Shown here: piece by piece, positions 30,651-37,614 of the stretch
How the letters are laid out: every line of letters begins with the position of its first letter
How positions within the stretch are numbered: the first letter of the stretch is position 1
Origin: Arthrobacter sp.
GTDB taxonomy: Bacteria > Actinomycetota > Actinomycetes > Actinomycetales > Micrococcaceae
NCBI GenBank assembly: GCA_029257465.1
Contig: JARIBG010000009.1
Span: 1-37,614, forward strand
Direction: 5' to 3'
Length of the DNA stretch: 37,614 nt
The notes under the pieces: generated by a model
The model's input: only the letters and a program-made list of their open reading frames with translations
Database searches by the model: none
Told to the model about the DNA's origin: nothing
Translations under genes and position numbers: made by a program

Positions 30651-31961
30651 TCACTCTATCCCGCTCGGCTCGGCGCGGCGCCGACCGCTGGCCGGTCGTA
30701 ATCGAGCGGGACCGGGCGTGGAGGTGGCACCTGAGGCTGCTCCCGCTGGTCGCCCGTCCAGCCACCCGACCGGAAGCCCGAGCGTCCGGACGGTCTCGGG
30801 CGTGGAGGTGTCCGCGGACCCGACGACGGCGAGCCCGTCCGGCTCCAGCCCCGCCCGCTCCATGCTCATGGTCTGGGCACCGACCCAGGCGGCAGTGTCG
30901 GCCTCCTTCCGACCCGCGTCGACCGCGAGCCAGACCTGGTCCGGACGCAGCGCGAGCAGGAAGCGGCCGTCACTGACCACGTCGGAAGAGGTCAATGCCA
31001 CGAAGACCGCATGCCCGCCGTCCACGCCGGCGGCCCGGGCTGCATTGGCGTCGAGCCGATCCGCGATCAGGTTCACGTCCCGTGGGAACCTGCCCTGTGG
31101 GCCACTGACGGCGATGGCCGCGGGACGCCCCTCGCCGAAGGACACCGCCATGGAGTGGACCACATCCCAGCTGGTGGCCGGAGCGCCGATGACGATGACG
31201 AGATCGCCCGCTGCACGGAGCACTGCGGGAACAGGTGGGCCGAGGGCAGCCACGGCCATGACCGGACCGGCGAGCTCGGGCAGCCCGGCCGGATCGGCCG
31301 ATTCCGCACCGAGATGCTCGGTGGTCCCACTCGCCTGACCGTCCGCCCGTCCGCCGGGCGCAGCAGGAATGACCGCCGACGGAACCAGCACGTGGGCAGG
31401 CGCCGCACCCGACTGCCCCGCCTCCATCGACTCTGCGCCAACGGGTTCTGCCCCATTCGTAGCGAACGTGAGATTGTCCATGAGCGCGGCGAAGAGATTC
31501 GAGTCGGTCGAGACCGCCGCCGCAGGGCCGTCGACGGGGCGGGGAGACTTTGTCGGCACCTCCGCCCCGGCAGCGAGGCGCACCTCGTCCAGTTCCGCCT
31601 GCTGGAGCAGGGCATCGATGGCATCGGCAGAAGCGGCCGCACGCCGCCGGCCGCGAGGCCGCACACCTCCGGCGCTTGCGGTGGAGGCAGCGCTGCCGGA
31701 GGCTGCCACGGCTCCGGCACGCGCGACGCCGTTCGCAGCACCACTTCCCACACTACTTCCGGTACTCGCCAGGAGTCCGTCGTCGTGCTCCGGCACCTCC
31801 ACCACGATCTCGTAGTGCTTGCGCCCGAAGAGACCGTTGATGCCACCGACCGTGACGAGCTCCGCTGAGATGATCAGCGCACGGGGTCCGTAGCGGAGCA
31901 CGGCCTGCGCCTTCAGATCCTTGAGATTCGGGCCCTCAAGATGAAACAGCTGCTGTGGCAC
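30651..31961 (-). CDS. FlhF-like protein lacking the GTPase P-loop
   Basis: The 436-aa product sits where flhF is found in many bacteria, between flhA and csrA. Its N-terminus resembles the FlhF B domain (LKAQAVLRYGPRALIISAEL then GRKHYEIVVEV). A long low-complexity Ala/Ser/Gly middle (about residues 65-240) follows. The C-terminal third (about 250-410) has a Rossmann-like order of strands and helices (DLVIVIGAPATSWDVVHSMA, VWLAVDAGRKEADTAAWVG, LAVVGSADTSTPETVRTLGL) that parallels the FlhF NG domain. Where GPTGVGKTT is expected, it has GAPATSW, and the DTAGR motif is replaced by AVDAGRK. GTP binding is therefore unlikely. The GTG start has AGGAG 6 nt upstream and overlaps flhA by 26 nt. FlhF relationship is inferred from position and weak sequence likeness. 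Confidence 0.7.
   Translation of the reverse strand: MPQQLFHLEGPNLKDLKAQAVLRYGPRALIISAELVTVGGINGLFGRKHYEIVVEVPEHDDGLLASTGSSVGSGAANGVARAGAVAASGSAASTASAGGVRPRGRRRAAASADAIDALLQQAELDEVRLAAGAEVPTKSPRPVDGPAAAVSTDSNLFAALMDNLTFATNGAEPVGAESMEAGQSGAAPAHVLVPSAVIPAAPGGRADGQASGTTEHLGAESADPAGLPELAGPVMAVAALGPPVPAVLRAAGDLVIVIGAPATSWDVVHSMAVSFGEGRPAAIAVSGPQGRFPRDVNLIADRLDANAARAAGVDGGHAVFVALTSSDVVSDGRFLLALRPDQVWLAVDAGRKEADTAAWVGAQTMSMERAGLEPDGLAVVGSADTSTPETVRTLGLPVGWLDGRPAGAASGATSTPGPARLRPASGRRRAEPSGIE
30653..30658 (-). promoter_or_regulatory. Putative internal -10 for csrA (leaderless type)
   Basis: TAGAGT on the minus strand ends 6 nt before the csrA GTG at 30646 and lies in the last codons of the FlhF-like gene. 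It could let csrA be made apart from the long flagellar transcript and without a 5' leader. No -35 is visible. Confidence 0.4.
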
Positions 31962-33984
31962 GAACCACTCCTATGGTCTCGATGGCGACGTTGGCGCTCG
32001 TCACTTCCTGGTAGGACACCACGGGCAGCCCGGCGGCCTGGGGCCCGATGAGCCGCTTCAGCGCCGGCCGCAGTGCCGGGGCGCAGACCAGCGCGGCACT
32101 GTGTCCGGCGGACTCGATCTCAGCGAGCGTGGTCCGGACCGAGGAGATGACGGCCTCCGAGCGGGCCGCGTCGAGGAGAATCTGGGTGCCCTGGTCCGAC
32201 GGCCGCAACCCCTCGAGCATGGACTGCTCGAGCTGCGGATCGATCATGATGACCCGTAGCAGATTCCCGTCGAGATACTGCTGCGTCACGGCAGGTCCGA
32301 GCGCCGATCGCGCGGCCTCCACGAGTCCCTCAGGCTCCGACGACGCCTTCGCCTTGAGCGTCAGCGCCTCGAAGATCCTCCCGAGATCATTGATGGGTAC
32401 CTGTTCGGCCAGGAGTCCCTGCAGCACGCGCTGCACCTCCGCCAGGGACAGCAGGCCCGGTACCAGTTCCTCGACGGCGGAAGGATTGACCTGGCGCACC
32501 CCGTCCGTCAGGATCCGGACGTCCTCGCGGGAGAGCAGGCGTGCGGCATTGGAGGTGATGACCGAGGACAGATGCGTCACGAGGACCGACACGCGGTCGA
32601 TCACGGTGGCCCCGGAGAGTTCGGCGTTGTGACGCAGCTCCGACGGCACCCACTTACCAGCGAGGCCGAACACCGGTTCGACGACGGCGGTGCCGGGCAG
32701 ATGCTCGAGGTGGTCGCCGAGGGCGAGGACCCTGCCGCGCGGAGCCTCGCCGCGGCCGGCCTCCACGCCGGCGATCTTGATGACGTAGGTGGCCGGCGGC
32801 AGATCGATGCTGTCGCGTGTGCGGACGGGAGGCACCACGACGCCGAGCTCCAGTGCGATCTTCCGGCGCAGCGCCCGCACCCGCCCGAGGAGATCATCGG
32901 GGGCGCCGGAGACGACGTCCACGAGATCCGGTGCCAGGAGGATCTCCAGGGCATGGACGCGCATCTCGTCGAGGAGGTCGTCGGTGCTGTCCGTGGTGGG
33001 AGCCGCCGCGTCCAGTTCGAGGGCGGCGGCGGCCGTCCGGGCGTCGTCGTCGGACTTCTTGAGCCGCTGGGCGATCAGGATCAGTGCCCCGCCGACCACG
33101 ATGAACGGCAGCTTCGGCATGCCCGGGATGAGCGCCATGACGATCGCCGCCGCGCCGGCGATCCGCAGGGCGTTCTGCGACTGGCCGAGCTGCTGCGCCG
33201 CCGTCGAGCCCATGTCGGCCTCTGCATTGGAGCGCGTGACGATCATGCCGGTGGACACGGCCATGAGCAGGGCGGGGATCTGCGTGACCAGACCGTCACC
33301 GATGGTCAGCAGGCCGTAGGTGCTCAGCGCCTCGGTGACCGGCAGGCCGTCCTGGAGCATGCCGATCGCGATCCCACCGACCAGGTTGATGATGATGATG
33401 ATGATCCCGGCGATCGCGTCGCCCTTCACGAACTTCGAGGCACCGTCCATGGCGCCGTAGAAGTCGGCCTCCGCCGAGACCTCGGCGCGCCGCTCGCGGG
33501 CCTGCGTGTCGGTGATCAGCCCGGCGTTCAGATCGGCGTCGATAGCCATCTGCTTGCCCGGCATGGCGTCGAGCGTGAAGCGCGCACCCACCTCGGCCAC
33601 GCGCTCGGCACCCTTGGTGACGACCACGAACTGGATGACCACGAGGATCAGGAAGACGACCGCGCCGATGATGATGGAACCACCCACCGCCACGTGCCCG
33701 AAGGCCGCGATGACCTCCCCCGCGTACCCGTCACCGAGGACGAGGCGGGTCGAGGCGACGTTGAGCCCGAGCCGGAAGAGGGTGGCGACGAGCAGGAGCG
33801 ACGGGAAGACCGAGAAGTCCAGCGGCTTGCGGATGAACATGGTGTTCAGCAGGATCACGAGTGCGAGCAGGATGTTCACGATGATCAGGACGTCGAGCAG
33901 CACCGAGGGGACCGGCACCACCAGGAGCAGGATGATGCCGACGACACCGACGGGGACCAGGAACTTGGGCAGGGATGAGCGCAT
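31936..33984 (-). CDS. flhA: Flagellar type III export protein FlhA
   Basis: FlhA forms the nonameric ring of the flagellar export gate and couples proton flow to export. The 682-aa product has the membrane half (residues 1 to about 325, about eight segments, including VPSVLLDVLIIVNILLALVI). The FHIPEP signature region is FRLGLNVASTRLVLGDGYAG, with the cytoplasmic loop TLDAMPGKQMAIDADLNAGL. The cytoplasmic domain (about 340-682) contains ELVPGLLSLAEVQRVLQGLL and VPINDLGRIFEAL. ATG 33984 lies 3 nt after the flhB stop, and its 3' end overlaps the FlhF-like gene. Length and motifs are normal. Confidence 0.95.
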   Translation of the reverse strand: MRSSLPKFLVPVGVVGIILLLVVPVPSVLLDVLIIVNILLALVILLNTMFIRKPLDFSVFPSLLLVATLFRLGLNVASTRLVLGDGYAGEVIAAFGHVAVGGSIIIGAVVFLILVVIQFVVVTKGAERVAEVGARFTLDAMPGKQMAIDADLNAGLITDTQARERRAEVSAEADFYGAMDGASKFVKGDAIAGIIIIIINLVGGIAIGMLQDGLPVTEALSTYGLLTIGDGLVTQIPALLMAVSTGMIVTRSNAEADMGSTAAQQLGQSQNALRIAGAAAIVMALIPGMPKLPFIVVGGALILIAQRLKKSDDDARTAAAALELDAAAPTTDSTDDLLDEMRVHALEILLAPDLVDVVSGAPDDLLGRVRALRRKIALELGVVVPPVRTRDSIDLPPATYVIKIAGVEAGRGEAPRGRVLALGDHLEHLPGTAVVEPVFGLAGKWVPSELRHNAELSGATVIDRVSVLVTHLSSVITSNAARLLSREDVRILTDGVRQVNPSAVEELVPGLLSLAEVQRVLQGLLAEQVPINDLGRIFEALTLKAKASSEPEGLVEAARSALGPAVTQQYLDGNLLRVIMIDPQLEQSMLEGLRPSDQGTQILLDAARSEAVISSVRTTLAEIESAGHSAALVCAPALRPALKRLIGPQAAGLPVVSYQEVTSANVAIETIGVVRATAAVSS

Positions 33985-33987
33985 GAG

Positions 33988-35088
33988 CTAGAAGCCTCCG
34001 GCGGCTGCGGGTCGGACGGGCAGGGAGTGCAGGCCGCGTGCGGCCCCCCTGGTCCTGAGGGACATGACGAAAGCCAGGATGCGGGCCACCTGGTCGTAGT
34101 TCTCGAACGGGATCTCCTGGCCGAGCTCGCACGCTGCGTGCAGCGCGCGGGCCAGTGGTACGTCGGAGACCATCGGCACCCGCTTGGCCTCCGCCTCCTC
34201 GCGGATCCGCGCCGCGATGACCCCGGCACCCTTGGCGACGACGCGCGGGGCGGAGCGCCCCGGCTCGTACTTCAGCGCGACGGCGACGTGCGTCGGGTTG
34301 ACGAGGACGACGTCGGCCCCGCCCACCGCGGCGATCATGCGGTTGCGGCTCATGGCCAGTTGCCGCGAGCGCCGCTGGGACTTGATGAGGGGATCGCCCT
34401 CGGAGCTCTTGTTCTCGTCCTTGACCTCCTTCTTGGTCATGCGGGTCTTCTTGCGGTTACGGCGCATGACCACGAGGACGTCGAGGGCGGCGAGTGCGAG
34501 GCCGGCGAGGACAGCGGCCTGCAGGAGCGCGGCCGCCCCTCCGCCTGCGGTGTTCAGCAGGGCGGCGACCGAGAGTCCGCCCGCGGCCATCAGCAGGGGC
34601 ATGAGACCGCGGATCACGACGACGAGGACGAGTGCCACGACGCTGGTCTTGAGCAGGGCCTTGGCCCCCTGCCACAGGGCCTGCCCGCCGAGGATGCGCT
34701 TGAGGCCGTTGATCACGTTGAACTGCTCGAACTTGCCGGAGAACTTCTTCACCCGGATGCCGCCCTGCACGGCGGCCGTCCCGAGGACCGCGACGAGCAG
34801 CACCACGAGGAACGGTCCGAGAATGACGGCGAGCGAGGCTCCGCCGTTCGCCAGGGCGTCGAGCGCCGTCGCCGGGTCGGGGTTCGCGATGGCGTCCGCC
34901 ACCCGCACCAGCTGCTCCGTGGCGGCGTCGGCGGAGCGCGAGATCAGCGACGGCAGCAGGACGGCGGCCGTACCGACGCCGATCCACGCCGTGAAGTCCT
35001 CGGACTTGGAGAGCTGGCCCTTGGAGCGGACCTCCTTCATCCGCTTGTCGGTGGCCTGCTCGGTCTTCTCCCCGGAATCCGCCGCCAT
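33988..35088 (-). CDS. flhB: Flagellar type III export protein FlhB
   Basis: FlhB is the substrate-specificity switch of the export gate. The 366-aa product begins DSGEKTEQATDKRMKEVRSK, has about four membrane segments (residues 30-215), and a cytoplasmic domain with the autocleavage motif NPTH in VVLVNPTHVAVALKYEPG. Cleavage between Asn and Pro is expected, as in other FlhB proteins. KGAGVIAARIREEAEAKRVP and ARALHAACELGQEIPFENY follow. ATG 35088 comes 1 nt after the fliR stop, so expression is coupled. A short extra tail of about 20 residues follows the usual end. Confidence 0.95.
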   Translation of the reverse strand: MAADSGEKTEQATDKRMKEVRSKGQLSKSEDFTAWIGVGTAAVLLPSLISRSADAATEQLVRVADAIANPDPATALDALANGGASLAVILGPFLVVLLVAVLGTAAVQGGIRVKKFSGKFEQFNVINGLKRILGGQALWQGAKALLKTSVVALVLVVVIRGLMPLLMAAGGLSVAALLNTAGGGAAALLQAAVLAGLALAALDVLVVMRRNRKKTRMTKKEVKDENKSSEGDPLIKSQRRSRQLAMSRNRMIAAVGGADVVLVNPTHVAVALKYEPGRSAPRVVAKGAGVIAARIREEAEAKRVPMVSDVPLARALHAACELGQEIPFENYDQVARILAFVMSLRTRGAARGLHSLPVRPAAAGGF

Positions 35089-35089
35089 C

Positions 35090-35848
35090 TCAGCCCACCT
35101 CCAGCAGGAGGGACACGGCGTTGTCGGTGAGGGTGGACACCACGCGCGGCAGGGCGACGAACACGGTGCCGCCGAGGCTGAGGGTGATGAAGATCTTCAG
35201 CGGGAAGCCGAGCGCGAACGCGTTGAGCGCAGGTGCCACGCGCGTGAGGAGCCCGAGTCCGACGTCGGCCAGGAACAGGACCACGATCAGCGGTCCTGCG
35301 ATCTGGACCGAGGCGAGGAAGAGCCCGGTGACCGCGGTGGCGAGGGCGTCGACGGGTTCGCCGAGATCGAGACCTCCCCCGAGGGGCAGTGCGGTGAACG
35401 TGCGGACCAGGCCGCCGATGATCAGCTGGTAGCCGTCGGAGGTGAACAGCAGGGTCAGTGCGGTCAGCTGGAACAGCCGGGCGAACTGGGCGCCGTTGAC
35501 CATGGACTGCGGATCGAAGCCCTGGGCCAGGGAGAAACCGCCGAAGAGATCGATGAGGCCTCCCGCCGACTGGACGGCCGAGAAGACCACCAGCACCAGG
35601 AAGCCGAGGGCGGCGCCCACCACGAGCTCGAGGATCAGCGCCCCGATGTACTGACCGGTGCCGCCCGATTCGTACCCGTCCGCCACCTGCGGGGAGACGG
35701 CGAGCGCGAGGCCGATCCCGAGCATCGCCTTCACGCGGGCAGGGATGGCGCGGTAGGAGAAGGGCGGGGCGATCACCAGGAACGCGACGATCCGCACCCC
35801 GGCGAGCATGATGGCCTCGATGCGGGACTGGTCGAGGGCGATGTCCAC
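35090..35848 (-). CDS. fliR: Flagellar export gate protein FliR
   Basis: FliR forms part of the FliP5-FliQ4-FliR1 export channel in the inner membrane. The 252-aa product has about six membrane segments, from IEAIMLAGVRIVAFLVIAPP to the end, with the conserved PAFSYRAIPARVK-like segment (PPFSYRAIPARVK) and LFGGFSLAQGFDPQS. GTG 35848 is chosen; it lies 1 nt after the fliQ stop (TGA-C-GTG), the same junction as between fliP and fliQ. The frame runs up to an ATG at 35893 inside fliQ, but those 15 extra residues are polar and not family-like. Confidence 0.92.
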   Translation of the reverse strand: MDIALDQSRIEAIMLAGVRIVAFLVIAPPFSYRAIPARVKAMLGIGLALAVSPQVADGYESGGTGQYIGALILELVVGAALGFLVLVVFSAVQSAGGLIDLFGGFSLAQGFDPQSMVNGAQFARLFQLTALTLLFTSDGYQLIIGGLVRTFTALPLGGGLDLGEPVDALATAVTGLFLASVQIAGPLIVVLFLADVGLGLLTRVAPALNAFALGFPLKIFITLSLGGTVFVALPRVVSTLTDNAVSLLLEVG

Positions 35849-35849
35849 G

Positions 35850-36125
35850 TCAGCCGCCCCCGAGCAGACCCGGGATGCGCTCGAAGAGCTCATGGGTGAA
35901 GGCGACCATCTCCGCGATCATCCAGTGGCCGCAGATGAGCAGCGCGATGCACACGGCAGCGGCCTTCGGGACGAAGGAGAGCGTGACCTCCTGGATCTGT
36001 GTGATGGACTGCAGCAGCGAGATGGCGAAGCCCACCACGAGTGCGGTCAGCAGCACGGGAGCGGCGAGCTTCGCGGCAACCCAGATCCCTGCCACGCCAA
36101 TGTCCAGGACCGCACTGGTATCCAC
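35850..36125 (-). CDS. fliQ: Flagellar export gate protein FliQ
   Basis: FliQ is the small two-helix subunit of the export channel. The 91-aa product has two long hydrophobic hairpin segments (WVAAKLAAPVLLTALVVGFA and AAVCIALLICGHWMIAEMVA) linked by the conserved QSITQIQEVTLSFVPKAAAV. Length is typical. GTG 36125 lies 1 nt after the fliP stop. Confidence 0.95.
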   Translation of the reverse strand: MDTSAVLDIGVAGIWVAAKLAAPVLLTALVVGFAISLLQSITQIQEVTLSFVPKAAAVCIALLICGHWMIAEMVAFTHELFERIPGLLGGG

Positions 36126-36126
36126 G

Positions 36127-37005
36127 TCAACCGCCCTGGTAGCTGTTGATGAGCGAGGTGATGATCAGTCCCCAACCGTCCACGAGGACGAACAGGAGGA
36201 TCTTGAAGGGCAGCGAGATCATGACCGGCGGGAGCATCATCATGCCCATGGACATCAGGGCGGCGGACACCACGAGGTCGATCACGAGGAACGGTACGAA
36301 GATCACGAACCCGATGATGAAGGCGGCCCGCAGCTCGGAGAGCATGAAGGACGGGATGAGCGTGGTCAGCGGGACACTCGCGGCGTCCTCGGGGTTGGGT
36401 TGCCCGGCGGCGCGCGTCATGAGCGCCAGATCCTCCTCGCGCGTGTGGGCCAGCATGAAGCTCTGCAGCGGGCCGGAGCCGTCCTCGAGGGCCTCGGTGA
36501 ACGTCGTCGCGCCGTTCAGATACGGCTGGACGGCGAGATCGTTGATCTCGGTCAGGACCGGCGCCATGATGAACAGCGACAGGAACAGGGCCAGCCCGGC
36601 GAGCACCTGGTTGGGCGGGATGGATGGCAGGGAGAGCGCGTTCCGGGTCATGGCGAGCACCACGAAGATCTTCGTGAAGGACGTCATCATCAGCAGCAGT
36701 GCCGGAGCCACGGACAGCAGCGTGATCCCGATCAGGGTCAGGACGGCGGAGCTCGGCTCACCGTTGACGCCGTTGATCTCCACGGACAGGCCGTCGTCGC
36801 TGCCGGGCGCTGCGGGCGGGGACGGCTCGGCGGGCGCGGACGGCGCGACCGGTCCGGGGACGGTATCCAACTCGCCGGCGTGGGATGCGGCGGCGCCGAG
36901 GAGCAGGACGACGACGCCGAACAGTACCGCGGCGGCCAGCGTGAGAAGTACCCGGGAGGCGGTGCCGGGGGAACGCAGCACCGTCTGGGAGGACGCCGTT
37001 CTCAC
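36127..37005 (-). CDS. fliP: Flagellar export gate protein FliP
   Basis: FliP is the main subunit of the export channel. The 292-aa product has a cleavable signal peptide (ASRVLLTLAAAVLFGVVVLL, then ASHA), a Pro/Ala-rich stretch to about residue 70, and the FliP core: LLMMTSFTKIFVVLAMTRNA, IPPNQVLAGLALFLSLFIMA, LIPSFMLSELRAAFIIGFVI and SMGMMMLPPVMISLPFKILL. The long Pro-rich segment after the signal peptide makes it about 40 residues longer than enterobacterial FliP. GTG 37005 overlaps the fliO stop as GTGA. Confidence 0.95.
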   Translation of the reverse strand: MRTASSQTVLRSPGTASRVLLTLAAAVLFGVVVLLLGAAASHAGELDTVPGPVAPSAPAEPSPPAAPGSDDGLSVEINGVNGEPSSAVLTLIGITLLSVAPALLLMMTSFTKIFVVLAMTRNALSLPSIPPNQVLAGLALFLSLFIMAPVLTEINDLAVQPYLNGATTFTEALEDGSGPLQSFMLAHTREEDLALMTRAAGQPNPEDAASVPLTTLIPSFMLSELRAAFIIGFVIFVPFLVIDLVVSAALMSMGMMMLPPVMISLPFKILLFVLVDGWGLIITSLINSYQGG

Positions 37006-37598
37006 CCCGCCCGTCCGCGCAGGAAGATCGCGGTCTGTTTCCAGGTGGCCGGCGAGAGGATGGAGCCCTGCAGGGGCGCGGTCCCGGGTGTCCGTGACGG
37101 CCCGGGCGTCAGGTGAGAGCGGGATCGCGGCATCGCCCTGGCGGTGCGCGCGGCGCGGCGGGTGGCGTACTGCGGTTCCTCCCCCAGGGCCGCGCGGAGC
37201 GAGGCCGCGAAGTCGGCGGGCTCCCCTGTTGGCTTGGCGGGAGCCGGTGTGGGGGAAGCTGTGACGGCGGGAACCGGTATGGGGGAAGCTGTGACGGCGG
37301 CCCGCGGTGCCGGGATGTCGTCCGCCTCCGGCACCGATTGCAGGGCACGCGGAGCCGCTGCTGAGTGAAGTACTGCCACTGACTGGTCGGTGACGCCGAG
37401 ATATAAACGAGTGCCGTCGGCGTCGAGCACCACCACCGAGGCCTTCGCACCGATCCCCTGCCGCGCGATGACCGATACGATGCCTGCCCCGGCCCGGTTC
37501 CCGTTCAGCTTCGAGAGCCTCCGATGCAGGACGAAGAGCAGCGCGAGGACCACGCCGAGGGACAGGAGCACCCTCAGGGCGAGGACCACGGCGTCCAC
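37002..37598 (-). CDS. fliO: Flagellar biosynthesis protein FliO
   Basis: FliO is a single-span membrane protein that helps assemble the FliP ring. The 198-aa product has one N-terminal membrane helix (VVLALRVLLSLGVVLALLFV), then the FliO domain with ARQGIGAKASVVVLDADGTR and LYLGVTDQSVAVL. After residue 90 it becomes Pro/Ala-rich, with a 10-residue near-duplication (VTASPIPVPA, VTASPTPAPA), and ends in a basic tail. GTG 37598 overlaps the preceding stop by 1 nt. Position directly before fliP supports the call. Confidence 0.88.
   Translation of the reverse strand: MDAVVLALRVLLSLGVVLALLFVLHRRLSKLNGNRAGAGIVSVIARQGIGAKASVVVLDADGTRLYLGVTDQSVAVLHSAAAPRALQSVPEADDIPAPRAAVTASPIPVPAVTASPTPAPAKPTGEPADFAASLRAALGEEPQYATRRAARTARAMPRSRSHLTPGPSRTPGTAPLQGSILSPATWKQTAIFLRGRAG
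37236..37295. repeat. 2 x 30-bp tandem repeat inside fliO
   Basis: Positions 37236-37265 and 37266-37295 match at 28 of 30 bases. They encode a Pro/Ala/Thr-rich decapeptide twice, in the disordered part of FliO. The frame is kept. Confidence 0.85.
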
Positions 37599-37614
37599 TA
37601 CAGCACGCCGTCGG
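37598..37614 (-). CDS. 3' end of an upstream flagellar gene (partial, probably fliN)
   Basis: The minus strand at the right edge reads GAC GGC GTG CTG TAG, ending at 37598 and overlapping the fliO start by 1 nt. Tight overlaps are the rule in this operon, so this is probably the end of the preceding gene. The fliN identity is only suggested by usual gene order; too little is present to tell. Confidence 0.35.

Noticed and set aside
32572-33978. 468-codon plus-strand frame opposite flhA, rich in His/Asp
   Set aside because: It is the complement of a membrane protein gene; its D/H/E bias comes from hydrophobic codons read backwards.

Overview
The window is a dense, high-GC stretch of an actinobacterial chromosome. 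The gene order (ispD-ispF-cysS-rlmB beside carD, senX3-regX3 beside phoU and gpmA, tmk-holB-hydrolase-tRNA-Thr), many GTG starts and the glg gene set suggest Micrococcaceae, most likely an Arthrobacter-like soil bacterium that is motile because it carries flagellar export genes. The taxonomic call is inference.

Region 1 (1-12,941) is an alpha-glucan and trehalose block. The left edge looks like the leader of an rRNA operon reading leftwards out of the window, with a promoter at 219-247. The operon glgE-treS-(mak-glgB) on the minus strand encodes the whole GlgE pathway. TreS turns trehalose into maltose, the maltokinase part makes maltose 1-phosphate, GlgE extends alpha-1,4-glucan and GlgB branches it. 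Maltokinase and GlgB form one uninterrupted reading frame. The phosphorylase glgP is divergent, and the debranching enzyme glgX converges on it across a perfect hairpin.

Region 2 (12,953-22,894) is housekeeping: rlmB, cysS, ispF, ispD, carD, an LpqE-like lipoprotein, the RegX3/SenX3-type two-component system, phoU, gpmA, a methyltransferase and a DUF2516 membrane protein.

Region 3 (22,904-26,643) is more variable. It holds a PLP-dependent Cys/Met-metabolism enzyme, a decayed gene fragment, a DUF222/HNH endonuclease-like gene and about 3.5 copies of an imperfect 57-bp tandem repeat.

Region 4 (26,644-30,295) is tmk-holB-hydrolase as an overlapping operon, then tRNA-Thr(CGT) with a clear promoter and terminator.

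Region 5 (30,368-37,614) is the 3' part of a flagellar operon on the minus strand: fliO-fliP-fliQ-fliR-flhB-flhA, an FlhF-like protein without a P-loop, and csrA.

Two window-wide patterns stand out. First, about ten genes have a TAnnnT-type -10 hexamer ending 6 or 7 nt before the start codon, as expected of leaderless mRNAs; csrA is one of them. Second, no phage, insertion sequence or CRISPR array was found. The strongest candidates for undescribed biology are the P-loop-less FlhF-like protein with the leaderless csrA signal, the maltokinase-GlgB fusion with its Lys/Ala-rich linker, and the 57-bp tandem repeats.
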